Position numbers and translations under genes: made by a program | DNA from: an uncultured Caryophanales bacterium | GTDB lineage: Bacteria > Bacillota_I > Bacilli_A > RFN20 > CAG-826 | DNA length: 13,422 nt | NCBI GenBank assembly: GCA_946622925.1 | Contig: CAMOQM010000013.1 | Coordinates: 1 to 13,422, forward strand | Reading direction: 5' to 3' | Notes under the pieces: model-generated | Database searches by the model: none | Told to the model about the DNA's origin: nothing | The model's input: only the letters and a program-made list of their open reading frames with translations | Shown: piece after piece, positions 7,588 through 13,422 of the stretch | Layout of the letters: each line of letters begins with the position of its first letter | How positions within the stretch are numbered: position 1 is the stretch's first letter

Positions 7588-7607
7588 GTGGGCTAAGTAT
7601 AGCCCAC
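7588..7607. repeat. Perfect 8-bp inverted repeat abutting the flippase-like gene start
   Basis: GTGGGCTA (7588-7595) and TAGCCCAC (7600-7607) are exact reverse complements around the 4-base spacer AGTA. No T tract follows on the minus strand; the ATG at 7587 comes directly after it. It could be a protein binding site (operator) over a promoter, or a hairpin in a longer transcript if the upstream ATG at 7617 is used. Confidence 0.75.
7596..7601 (-). promoter_or_regulatory. Candidate -10 box for a leaderless transcript of the flippase operon
   Basis: On the minus strand TATACT (5 of 6 matches to TATAAT) lies 8 bases before the ATG at 7587, so a transcript would start within about 0-2 bases of that ATG. 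No ribosome binding site precedes the gene, which fits a leaderless mRNA. The -35 region at 17-base spacing (TTCCTT, 7619-7624) is poor. The preceding gene ends at an intrinsic terminator at 7657-7681, so a promoter is needed in this gap. Confidence 0.5.
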
Positions 7608-7656
7608 TTTCGCGCATAAAGGAATGTTTGTAACGCCTAGAAAATAAGAAAGGACG

Positions 7657-7681
7657 AAAAAAGCGCGATGGACTCGCGCTT
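7657..7681 (-). terminator. Intrinsic terminator after the unknown membrane protein gene
   Basis: Read on the minus strand, AGCGCGA (7680-7674) pairs with TCGCGCT (7668-7662) around a 5-base loop and runs into six T residues. The stem begins within the stop codon of the gene ending at 7680. It separates the galE side from the flippase operon. Confidence 0.88.
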
Positions 7682-8165
7682 ATCTATTAAAGGGATGATA
7701 ACTTATCTTCCCTTTATCGTCTTTAAATCCGAGATAGTAAGAACCTTTGCTTAGCCCTTCACCCACGAAGACGAAGATTCCAAAATAGCTAGCTTCAGGA
7801 GGCACAGACAAGGAAGAAGAACCATAATCCCATCTTCCGCCCCTACCTCCGGTTTCAATCGGGGCATCGCTAAGTTTAGAAACCTCGACGAGCTGATGGT
7901 TTTGCTTTTGATAGATGGCGAACTCACTATATTTGAAGTCCTTCCGAGTGGAATTGAAGAATTTGGCTTCAAGACGAAGTTCGCTATAACGAAGATCGTT
8001 CATTACCTTCAAATCCAAAGTCAGGCCTCCGGAGTTTTTCAAATAGGAGGAAATCCTCAATAAGACGAAGACAATGATGGCTCCCCCGATCGCCACGCCC
8101 GAAAAGGCGATACCGGTGGTAGCGCCCTGGGGAAGTTGCGATTCGAAAAGAGGGAAGAGGTTCAT
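7680..8165 (-). CDS. Unrecognised small single-pass membrane protein
   Basis: This 161-residue protein matches no family I can name. It has a short uncharged N-terminus, one strong membrane segment at about 15-42 (GIAFSGVAIGGAIIVFVLLR) followed by Arg and Lys, and then a soluble domain of about 115 residues. The charge pattern suggests the soluble domain faces the cytoplasm, though this is only a prediction. The domain looks rich in beta strands: LTLDLKV, ELRLEAKFF, FAIYQKQ, YFGIFVFVGEG and SYYLGFKDDKGKISYHPF, with a Gly/Ser-rich turn (ETGGRGGRWDYGSSS) in the middle. There is no lipobox and there are no cysteines. It starts 30 bases after galE with no ribosome binding site and ends exactly at an intrinsic terminator, so it may be the last gene of the galE transcript. 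Coding reality is supported by neat packing, codon use like its neighbours and the terminator. Confidence 0.75.
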   Translation of the reverse strand: MNLFPLFESQLPQGATTGIAFSGVAIGGAIIVFVLLRISSYLKNSGGLTLDLKVMNDLRYSELRLEAKFFNSTRKDFKYSEFAIYQKQNHQLVEVSKLSDAPIETGGRGGRWDYGSSSLSVPPEASYFGIFVFVGEGLSKGSYYLGFKDDKGKISYHPFNR

Positions 8166-8172
8166 GGGTTAG

Positions 8173-8187
8173 GATTTAAATTAAATC
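8173..8187. repeat. AT-rich inverted repeat in the galE to membrane-protein gap
   Basis: GATTTAA (8173-8179) and TTAAATC (8181-8187) are exact reverse complements around a single A. On the minus strand TTAAAT (8179-8174) lies 8 bases before the ATG at 8165, a poor -10 match (4 of 6). It has no G+C-rich stem or T tract, so it is not a terminator. Confidence 0.45.
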
Positions 8188-8195
8188 TTTGGTTT

Positions 8196-9209
8196 TTATT
8201 GGATGCCGTTAGGATTCTTCTTTTGGAAGTTATAGGCATCGGCGCAGGCCTTTTCGACGCTGCGGGTGGCTTTCCAATGGAGTTCGCGTTCGGCTTTATC
8301 GACGTTGGCGTAGTTAGCGGTGACGTCTCCCGGCCTGCGTGGGGCGAAACTATGGGGAACTTTGACGCCGGTGGCTTTCTCGAAGGCATTGATAACCCCG
8401 AGGACGGAGGTGCCTTTGCCGGTGCCAAGGTTATAGATGACTAAGCCGGGATTGGTGGCGAGTTTATTCAAGGTGGCGACATGGCCCTCGGCTAAATCGC
8501 AGACATGGATGAAGTCGCGGATGCAAGTGCCGTCTTCAGTGGGATAGTCATTGCCGAAGACTTTGAGTTCGGGGCGCTTGCCGATAGCCACTTGGGTGAC
8601 ATAGGGAAGGAGGTTATTGGGGATACCGTTAGGATCTTCGCCAAGGAGTCCGGATTCATGGGCGCCGATGGGGTTGAAGTAACGGAGTAAGGCGATGTTG
8701 AATTCGGGATTGACCTTCTGATAATCGGTAAGGATACGTTCGATCATCTTCTTCGTTTCGCCATAAGGATTGGTGGTTTCGCCTAACGGGGTGGTTTCAA
8801 GAAGCGGAAGCTCCTTAGGATCGCCATAAACGGTCGCCGAAGAAGAGAAGACGAGATTATGGACGCCATACTTCTTCATGCATTCGACAAGGGTAATGGT
8901 CGAAAGAAGGTTGTTCTTATAGTAGGCAAGTGGGATTTGGACGGATTCGCCAACGGCCTTAAGTCCGGCGAAATGGATAACTCCATCGAACTTATGGGAG
9001 GCGAAAACTTTCTCTAATTCTTCCTTATCGCAGCAATCCACTTTATGGAACTCGGGGCGGACTCCGGTGATGGTCTCTAGCCTATCGAGGACTCCGATTT
9101 TGGAGTTGGCCAAGTTATCGACGATGACGGCTTCGTGGCCATTTTGGTAAAGGGCGATGACGGTCTCGCTTCCGATGAAGCCAAGGCCTCCAGTAACTAA
9201 GATTTTCAT
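8196..9209 (-). CDS. galE: UDP-glucose 4-epimerase
   Basis: GalE interconverts UDP-glucose and UDP-galactose in the cytoplasm using tightly bound NAD. The 337 residues match the family length. The NAD-binding loop GGLGFIG is at 7-13, and the catalytic residues fall on the canonical numbering: Ser124 in SSSATVYG, and Tyr149 with Lys153 in YGETK. The RYFNPIGAHESG block (176-187), PTEDGTCIRDFIHVCDLAEGH (about 223-243) and RRPGD (291-295) are further family signatures. ATG at 9207-9209 has AAGGAGG (9217-9223) 7 bases upstream. It lies 53 bases after gatB with no terminator between, so it may share the gatCAB transcript. Its product could supply sugar nucleotides for the glycolipid enzymes encoded further downstream, or serve exopolysaccharide or galactose use. 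No other Leloir gene is present. Confidence 0.96.
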   Translation of the reverse strand: MKILVTGGLGFIGSETVIALYQNGHEAVIVDNLANSKIGVLDRLETITGVRPEFHKVDCCDKEELEKVFASHKFDGVIHFAGLKAVGESVQIPLAYYKNNLLSTITLVECMKKYGVHNLVFSSSATVYGDPKELPLLETTPLGETTNPYGETKKMIERILTDYQKVNPEFNIALLRYFNPIGAHESGLLGEDPNGIPNNLLPYVTQVAIGKRPELKVFGNDYPTEDGTCIRDFIHVCDLAEGHVATLNKLATNPGLVIYNLGTGKGTSVLGVINAFEKATGVKVPHSFAPRRPGDVTANYANVDKAERELHWKATRSVEKACADAYNFQKKNPNGIQ

Positions 9210-9262
9210 TGCAAATCCTCCTTATTTCTCTTTATTTGCATGATTTTTGCAGTGTTTTTGAT

Positions 9263-10690
9263 TTAGCGCTTAGCTAATTCCTCGTTCATGATTTTGGCCA
9301 CGGCCCCAGGGTTAACCTTGCCTTTGGCGGCCTTCATGACTTGGCCGATTAAGAAGCCCACGGCCCTATCTTTACCGGCTTTGAAGTCAGCGATAGACTG
9401 GGGGTTAGCGTCCAATACTTCGGTGACGAAAGAGAGAACCAAGCCATCGTCGGAGATCTGTTTTTCGATCTTCAAAGTGGTCTTAGCTTCTTCTGGTTCG
9501 ACGCCTTCTTTCAAACAGTAATTGAAGATATCGACGCACTGCTTATGGCTATATCCATCATCTTGATAGGCGGCGATTTTGGCTAGGTTATCGCCGCTTA
9601 AGGGGAATTCGGTTATGGCCATGCCGTTCTTATTTAGATAGCCATTAACTTCGACGATTAGGAAGTTGGCCACGGTTTTAATGTTCTTGGCGTTGACGAT
9701 GGCCTTTTCGAAATACCGGCTCATCTCGATGTCGGATAAGATGATGGCGGCATCGGTTGAGGATAATCCAAAGCCTTCATAACGGGCTTTCTTATCTTCG
9801 TAAAGTTCCGGGCAGGTTTTGATGGCCTCATCGACGAATTCATCGGAAAGATGGATCGGGGCGATATTGGGTTCGCAGAAATACTTATAGTCAACCGCGT
9901 CGGTCTTAACCCTCATCAAAACCGTCTTACCGCTAGCTTCGTCGAACCTCCTGGTCTCTTGCTGGACTGGGGTTCCCGCTAATAAGCAGGCGGATTGTCT
10001 AGCGATTTCATAGTCCAAAGCGACTTCGATGTTCTTTAAGGAATTAAGGTTCTTTAATTCGACCTTGGTTCCAAACTTATCCGAGCCATAGGGACGAAGG
10101 GAAACGTTAACGTCGCAACGTAGCGACCCTTCTTCCATCTTGCCATCGCTAGTCAAGGTATAGACGACGATATTCCGAATAGCTTCGACATAACGCATCG
10201 CTTCCAAACCGTTTCTCATCTCAGGGCAAGAAACGATTTCGACCAAGGGCACGCCAGCCCGGTTATAGTCAAGCAATGAATAGGAAGCCATATGGAGTTG
10301 CTTACAGGTATCTTCCTCCATGTGGATCCTTTCGATGTGGATCTTTTTGGGGTTGCCTTCCTTATCAAGGATGGTCAAATAACCATTCTTACCGATAGGA
10401 CGGAATTGTTGGGTGATTTGGAAACCCTTCGGAAGGTCGGCGTAGAAATAGTTCTTCCTATCAAAATACAAAGTATGGTCTATTTCCATGTGCAAGGCAT
10501 TTGCGACCCTGATGGCGTTAATGACGGCTTGCTTATTGACCACCGGCATAGTGCCAGGGAAAGCCATATCCAAAGGGGTGACATGGGTATTGGGTTCTTT
10601 GGAGAAGGCGTTAGGAGAAGGCGAGAACATTTTGCTCTTGGTCCTCATCTCAACGTGGATTTCTAGACCGATGATAGCTTCGAAGTTCAT
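9263..10690 (-). CDS. gatB: Asp-tRNA(Asn)/Glu-tRNA(Gln) amidotransferase subunit B
   Basis: GatB binds the mischarged Glu-tRNA(Gln) or Asp-tRNA(Asn), activates the carboxylate with ATP and passes ammonia from GatA to it. The 475 residues follow the standard layout. The kinase core starts GLEIHVEM (about 8-15), with His12 and Glu10, then KMFSPSP, FDRKNYFYADLPKG (77-89), HMEEDT (Glu125, 123-128) and GSLRCDVNVSLRPYG (188-202). A helical linker follows RFDE..GKT and LMRVKTDAVDYKYF. The tail, from GFLIGQVMKAAKGKVNPG to the end, is the YqeY-like tRNA-binding domain. ATG at 10688-10690 directly follows the gatA TAA without a gap, and AGGAGG lies 8 bases upstream inside gatA. Tight coupling fits the fixed stoichiometry of the GatCAB complex. 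No degeneration is seen. Confidence 0.97.
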   Translation of the reverse strand: MNFEAIIGLEIHVEMRTKSKMFSPSPNAFSKEPNTHVTPLDMAFPGTMPVVNKQAVINAIRVANALHMEIDHTLYFDRKNYFYADLPKGFQITQQFRPIGKNGYLTILDKEGNPKKIHIERIHMEEDTCKQLHMASYSLLDYNRAGVPLVEIVSCPEMRNGLEAMRYVEAIRNIVVYTLTSDGKMEEGSLRCDVNVSLRPYGSDKFGTKVELKNLNSLKNIEVALDYEIARQSACLLAGTPVQQETRRFDEASGKTVLMRVKTDAVDYKYFCEPNIAPIHLSDEFVDEAIKTCPELYEDKKARYEGFGLSSTDAAIILSDIEMSRYFEKAIVNAKNIKTVANFLIVEVNGYLNKNGMAITEFPLSGDNLAKIAAYQDDGYSHKQCVDIFNYCLKEGVEPEEAKTTLKIEKQISDDGLVLSFVTEVLDANPQSIADFKAGKDRAVGFLIGQVMKAAKGKVNPGAVAKIMNEELAKR

Positions 10691-12148
10691 TTATCTGTCC
10701 TCCTTTTTGGCGGAGAGTCCACCAAGTCCGGTGACGTCTTCGACTTGCTTGGCGAAATTTAAGACCTCGCCATCTTCAAAAGCCCGTCCGGTGATATTGG
10801 CGCCTAAAGGCAAACCATTTTCTAAGGCAAAAGGCACGGTGATGGAAGGAAGGCCTCCGAAATTGCCGATGGCCATATGGTTATCGGCGATGAGGTATTC
10901 GCTGGACAATTTGTCTCCACTAGCATTGAACAAAGGGGCAACCGATGGGGCGGCCGGAACGAAGATGAAGTCATGGTCTTTAAGGACGGCGTTGACTTCG
11001 CTAACGATCTTGGCGCGGTTACGTTGGGCCCTTAGGAATAGTTCTTCTTGATTCTCGCTCATCAAAGCAAAGCTTCCGATGACGAAACGCCTTTTGATTA
11101 ATTCGGAGAAACCGTTGGTCCTGGCTTTACGCATGACTTCCTGATAGGAATTACCTTCATAGTAAGGGCCGAATTTAATACCGTCCAAATTGGCGTTATT
11201 GCTGGTGGCTTCGGCGCAGGAAATTACAAAGTAAGTGGCGTAAATCGAAGACAAAGAGGCGGGGTCCATATGGACATAATCGATGCACGCCCCGTTTTCT
11301 TTTAGCTTATCGAGGGTCTTATTGAATTCGGCTAGGAGTTCTTTATCGGAAATCGAATCGACGATTTCGGGGATAACGGCCACTTTATATTGCTTTTTGG
11401 CTTTGGTGGCTTCTAGATAATCCTCGACCGGTTTAAACGATGAAGTCGAATCGCGGTCATCGCGTCCAGAAAGGGCGTTAAGGACGATCGCAGCATCTTC
11501 GACGTGACGGGTAAAGAAACCAACATGGTCCATAGATGGGGCGAAGGGGAATAAACCATAACGGGAAATCCTTCCCCAAGTCGGTTTAAGCCCGACCAAG
11601 CCGCCATAGGAGGCGGGTTTTCTAACCGAGTCGCCGGTATCCGAACCAAGGGCGAAGGGAACGATAGAGGCCGCGGTGGCCGAAGCGCTGCCGCAGCTTG
11701 ATCCACCGATCATACGTTTATGGTCGGGATCATAAGGATTATAGGTGTAGCCAAGATGGCCGGTCATGCCGCTGCCACCCATAGCAAGTTCATCTAAGGT
11801 GGTTTTACCGATTAAAACGGCTTTCTTTTCCTTAAGTATTTCGATGACCCTAGCATCATAGATAGGGACATAGCCTTTTAAAATGTTGGAGGAAGCACAA
11901 GTTGGAATACCTTTGGTGGAAAGGTTATCTTTGGCGACATAAGGAATACCCCAAAGGAGGTTATCCTCTTCGACTTCGGTTAACTTTTCGGCAAATTCCA
12001 AAGCCTCTTTCTCGCAGATATATTCAAAGCAATTATCCTGATTGGCTTTGGCTCTTAATAAAGCTTCCTTGGTTAATTCAAGGGGCTTGACCTTCTTTTC
12101 AACATAAGCCGCGTGGATTTCGCGGATCGATAAATCTAGATACGACAT
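10691..12148 (-). CDS. gatA: Asp-tRNA(Asn)/Glu-tRNA(Gln) amidotransferase subunit A
   Basis: GatA is the glutaminase of GatCAB and belongs to the amidase-signature family. The 485 residues contain the Ser-cis-Ser-Lys triad: Lys73 in YVAKDN, Ser150 in GGSSCGSA, and nucleophile Ser174 in GSDTGDSVRKPAS. Most bacterial GatA proteins read TGGSIRQPA at the last site, so Asp173 in place of Gly, and VRK in place of IRQ, are variations next to the nucleophile. I believe similar variants occur in Mollicutes, but cannot check here. The GLVGLKPTWGRISRYGL block (183-199) and FAPSMDHVG (202-210) are typical. ATG at 12146-12148 lies 1 base after the gatC stop, with a purine-rich AAAGGTGG about 10 bases upstream. 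The gene abuts gatB directly. The enzyme is expected to be fully active. Confidence 0.97.
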   Translation of the reverse strand: MSYLDLSIREIHAAYVEKKVKPLELTKEALLRAKANQDNCFEYICEKEALEFAEKLTEVEEDNLLWGIPYVAKDNLSTKGIPTCASSNILKGYVPIYDARVIEILKEKKAVLIGKTTLDELAMGGSGMTGHLGYTYNPYDPDHKRMIGGSSCGSASATAASIVPFALGSDTGDSVRKPASYGGLVGLKPTWGRISRYGLFPFAPSMDHVGFFTRHVEDAAIVLNALSGRDDRDSTSSFKPVEDYLEATKAKKQYKVAVIPEIVDSISDKELLAEFNKTLDKLKENGACIDYVHMDPASLSSIYATYFVISCAEATSNNANLDGIKFGPYYEGNSYQEVMRKARTNGFSELIKRRFVIGSFALMSENQEELFLRAQRNRAKIVSEVNAVLKDHDFIFVPAAPSVAPLFNASGDKLSSEYLIADNHMAIGNFGGLPSITVPFALENGLPLGANITGRAFEDGEVLNFAKQVEDVTGLGGLSAKKEDR

Positions 12149-12149
12149 A

Positions 12150-12446
12150 TTAGCCCACCACCTTTGGAAGTTTGATTTCGTTATTTAGGACGCTGCCGGC
12201 GTTGCTTAAGGCCTCTTCGACGCTTAATGGGGTGACCGGGACATCTTCCCTTAAGAAAGTGACGGTGCAATCAAAGGGAAAGGTCATGGGTTCATATTTC
12301 TCAAGCCCTTCGATTTTTGAGATGGTCGCCATTTGTTTAGTCAAAACGTCGAACTCATTAAGTAAGGTATGATATTGGTCCTCGGTCATGTCAAACATCA
12401 ATCTTGATGCGGCATCTTTGAGGACATCGATGTTAATTTCCTTCAT
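12150..12446 (-). CDS. gatC: Asp-tRNA(Asn)/Glu-tRNA(Gln) amidotransferase subunit C
   Basis: This 98-residue protein wraps around the GatA-GatB interface and stabilises the complex. Family marks are the N-terminal helices with RLMFDMTEDQ, the EFDVLTKQMATISKIEGL helix, the connecting stretch LREDVPVTP, and the C-terminal EALSNAGSVLNNEIKLPKVV, where most relatives have an NAP..FxVPKV ending. ATG at 12444-12446 has GGAGGA ending 5 bases upstream, which excludes the in-frame TTG at 12461. It lies 46 bases after ligA. A possible -10 (TATAGT, minus strand, 12474-12469) lies in that gap but lacks a good -35, so cotranscription with ligA is equally likely. The order ligA-gatC-gatA-gatB is widespread in Bacillota. 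Confidence 0.96.
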   Translation of the reverse strand: MKEINIDVLKDAASRLMFDMTEDQYHTLLNEFDVLTKQMATISKIEGLEKYEPMTFPFDCTVTFLREDVPVTPLSVEEALSNAGSVLNNEIKLPKVVG

Positions 12447-12492
12447 GTCATTCCTCCACAAGTAGATAACTATACACGAAATCCCATAGGGA

Positions 12493-13422
12493 TTAACCCC
12501 TAAGATTTCCTAAATGGGCCAATAAACCCTCTTCATCCATGATTTCTATGCCTAAGGCTTGGGCTTTATCGAGTTTGCTGCCCGCTTCGGTTCCGGCAAT
12601 GACACAGTCGGTTTTCTTTGAAACCGAAGAGGAGACCTTCGCCCCGATTCCTTCCAATATTTCAGTAAGTTCGGTGCGGCCATAACGTTGCAACGTTCCG
12701 GTTAAAACCACGGTCTTGCCATAGAAATAGGAAGAGGTATCGACCATATCGGTGCCAAGATAATCGAAGTTGACTCCAGCTTCCCGAAGCCTTTCGATGA
12801 TTTCCTTATGGTGCTCGTCTTCAAAGAAGTTAACGATATTTTTGGCCATGATGCCGCCGATATCGTCGATGGCGATAAGTTCTTCCTCACTAGCTTTAGC
12901 CAAGGCGTCAAGGTTCTTATATCTTCTAGATAAAACCTTCGCGGTCTTTAATCCAATTTCTTTTATGCCTAGCCCAAATAAGAGTTTCTCCATCGATTGT
13001 TTTTTGGAGTTTTCGATGGCCGTGAGCATATTATCGATGGCCTTTTCTCCCCAACCATCGAGTTCTTGGATCCGCGCGGCATGGTTATATAGCCAATATA
13101 AATCCGGGATATCGTGGATAAAGCCTTCGGCGAAGAGTTCTTCCACCACTTTATCGCCCATGCCTTCGATATCCATGGCATCGCGGCTAGCGTAATGGAT
13201 GATGGATTCGATCTTCCTAGAAGGACAATCGCGGTTAAGGCAATAATGGAGGCCTTGGACTTTGGTTAGGGGCTGCCCGCATTCAGGGCAATTCTCCGAC
13301 ATCACGAAAGGGGTTTGGGTGCCATCGCGTTTGCTAACGACGGGAGCCACGACCTCAGGAATAACATCCGCGGCTTTTCTTAAGATAACGGTATCTCCGA
13401 TCATCAAACCCTTTTCCTTAAT
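12493..13422 (-). CDS. ligA: NAD-dependent DNA ligase, C-terminal half (5' partial)
   Basis: The minus-strand frame is open to the window edge, giving the last 309 residues; full-length LigA has about 660-700, so the adenylation domain lies outside. The visible part begins in the OB fold (IGDTVILRKAADVIPEV). The four-cysteine zinc finger follows: Cys45 and Cys48 in CPECG, Cys61 and Cys66 in CLNRDC, counted from the edge. Next come the helix-hairpin-helix repeats (IEGMGDKVVEELF, GWGEKAIDNML, LGIKEIGLKTAKVL, IDDIGGIMAKNI, about 85-210), and a BRCT domain from about 228 (FYGKTVVLTGTL) to the end. LigA seals nicks during replication and repair using NAD. Internal Met or TTG codons near 13404-13407 are not the start, because the OB fold continues upstream. 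The four cysteines and all domains look intact. Confidence 0.96.
   Translation of the reverse strand: MKEKGLMIGDTVILRKAADVIPEVVAPVVSKRDGTQTPFVMSENCPECGQPLTKVQGLHYCLNRDCPSRKIESIIHYASRDAMDIEGMGDKVVEELFAEGFIHDIPDLYWLYNHAARIQELDGWGEKAIDNMLTAIENSKKQSMEKLLFGLGIKEIGLKTAKVLSRRYKNLDALAKASEEELIAIDDIGGIMAKNIVNFFEDEHHKEIIERLREAGVNFDYLGTDMVDTSSYFYGKTVVLTGTLQRYGRTELTEILEGIGAKVSSSVSKKTDCVIAGTEAGSKLDKAQALGIEIMDEEGLLAHLGNLRG

Noticed and set aside
8136..8444. 102-codon plus-strand open frame antisense to galE and the membrane protein gene
   Set aside because: It has no ribosome binding site and no recognisable motif, and it overlaps galE completely in its 3' part. Treated as a shadow frame.
9224..9260. Repeated TGCAAA-like words upstream of galE
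   Set aside because: Two short, imperfect copies in AT-rich DNA show no fixed spacing or symmetry that would support an operator.
10488..11051. 187-codon open frame on the plus strand across the gatA/gatB junction
   Set aside because: It is antisense to two firmly identified genes. The translation is a low-complexity shadow without family features, caused by C-rich third positions.
12151..12158. TAGCCCAC, identical to one arm of the inverted repeat at 7588-7607
   Set aside because: It is a single 8-base half-site within the gatC coding end and has no partner nearby. Coincidence is likely.
12469..12474. TATAGT as a gatC promoter -10
   Set aside because: The hexamer is acceptable, but no -35 better than 3 of 6 lies at 16-18 bases. 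Kept only as a remark under gatC.
12481..12493. Small palindrome ATCCC-ATA-GGGAT after ligA
   Set aside because: A 5-bp stem with a 3-base loop and no T tract is too weak for a terminator and could be chance.
13405..13407. TTG or following ATG as a ligA start
   Set aside because: The frame continues to the window edge, and the OB-fold sequence begins upstream of it. This is a C-terminal fragment of a normal ligA.

Overview
The window reads as ordinary chromosome of a Bacillota-type bacterium with C-rich third codon positions. It is probably an uncultured Bacilli or Mollicutes-related gut lineage (RF39- or Acholeplasma-like); this is inferred from gene families and neighbourhood, not from a database search. 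TAA, TGA and TAG all serve as stops, and no gene needs TGA as tryptophan, so the standard bacterial code fits. Every recognisable gene is a chromosomal housekeeping or cell-envelope gene. I see no mobile element, CRISPR array, tRNA, rRNA or known riboswitch, and no gene-free stretch longer than about 300 bases.

Left part, plus strand (1-3160): the C-terminal 303 residues of a secreted or lipoprotein-like protein cut by the window edge, then a 597-residue lipoprotein overlapping it by 14 bases, a terminator-like hairpin, and a HIT-family hydrolase. Both large proteins look like strongly diverged PrsA/SurA-type foldases. That reading is tentative, but the nearby hit and yhaM genes support it, because prsA, hit and yhaM lie close together in Bacillus.

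Middle, minus strand (7587 down to 3194): a tightly packed operon of a flippase-like membrane protein (PF03706 type), a GT4 glycosyltransferase of the diacylglycerol glucosyltransferase type, recX, and a YhaM-type exoribonuclease. Successive genes overlap by 4, 23 and 4 bases. The operon ends at a hairpin shared with the convergent HIT gene. It appears to start at a -10 box placed directly against the ATG, without a ribosome binding site, which suggests a leaderless transcript. That -10 lies inside a perfect inverted repeat.

Right part, minus strand (13422 down to 7680): the C-terminal half of ligA (cut by the window edge), gatC, gatA and gatB (the tRNA-dependent amidotransferase), galE, and a small single-pass membrane protein that I do not recognise. 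This run closes with a good intrinsic terminator at 7657-7681. GalE could supply UDP-hexose to the glycolipid enzymes encoded next door. The points most worth a second look are the leaderless start with its inverted repeat, the unknown membrane protein, the diverged foldase pair, and the hairpin directly abutting the HIT ribosome binding site.
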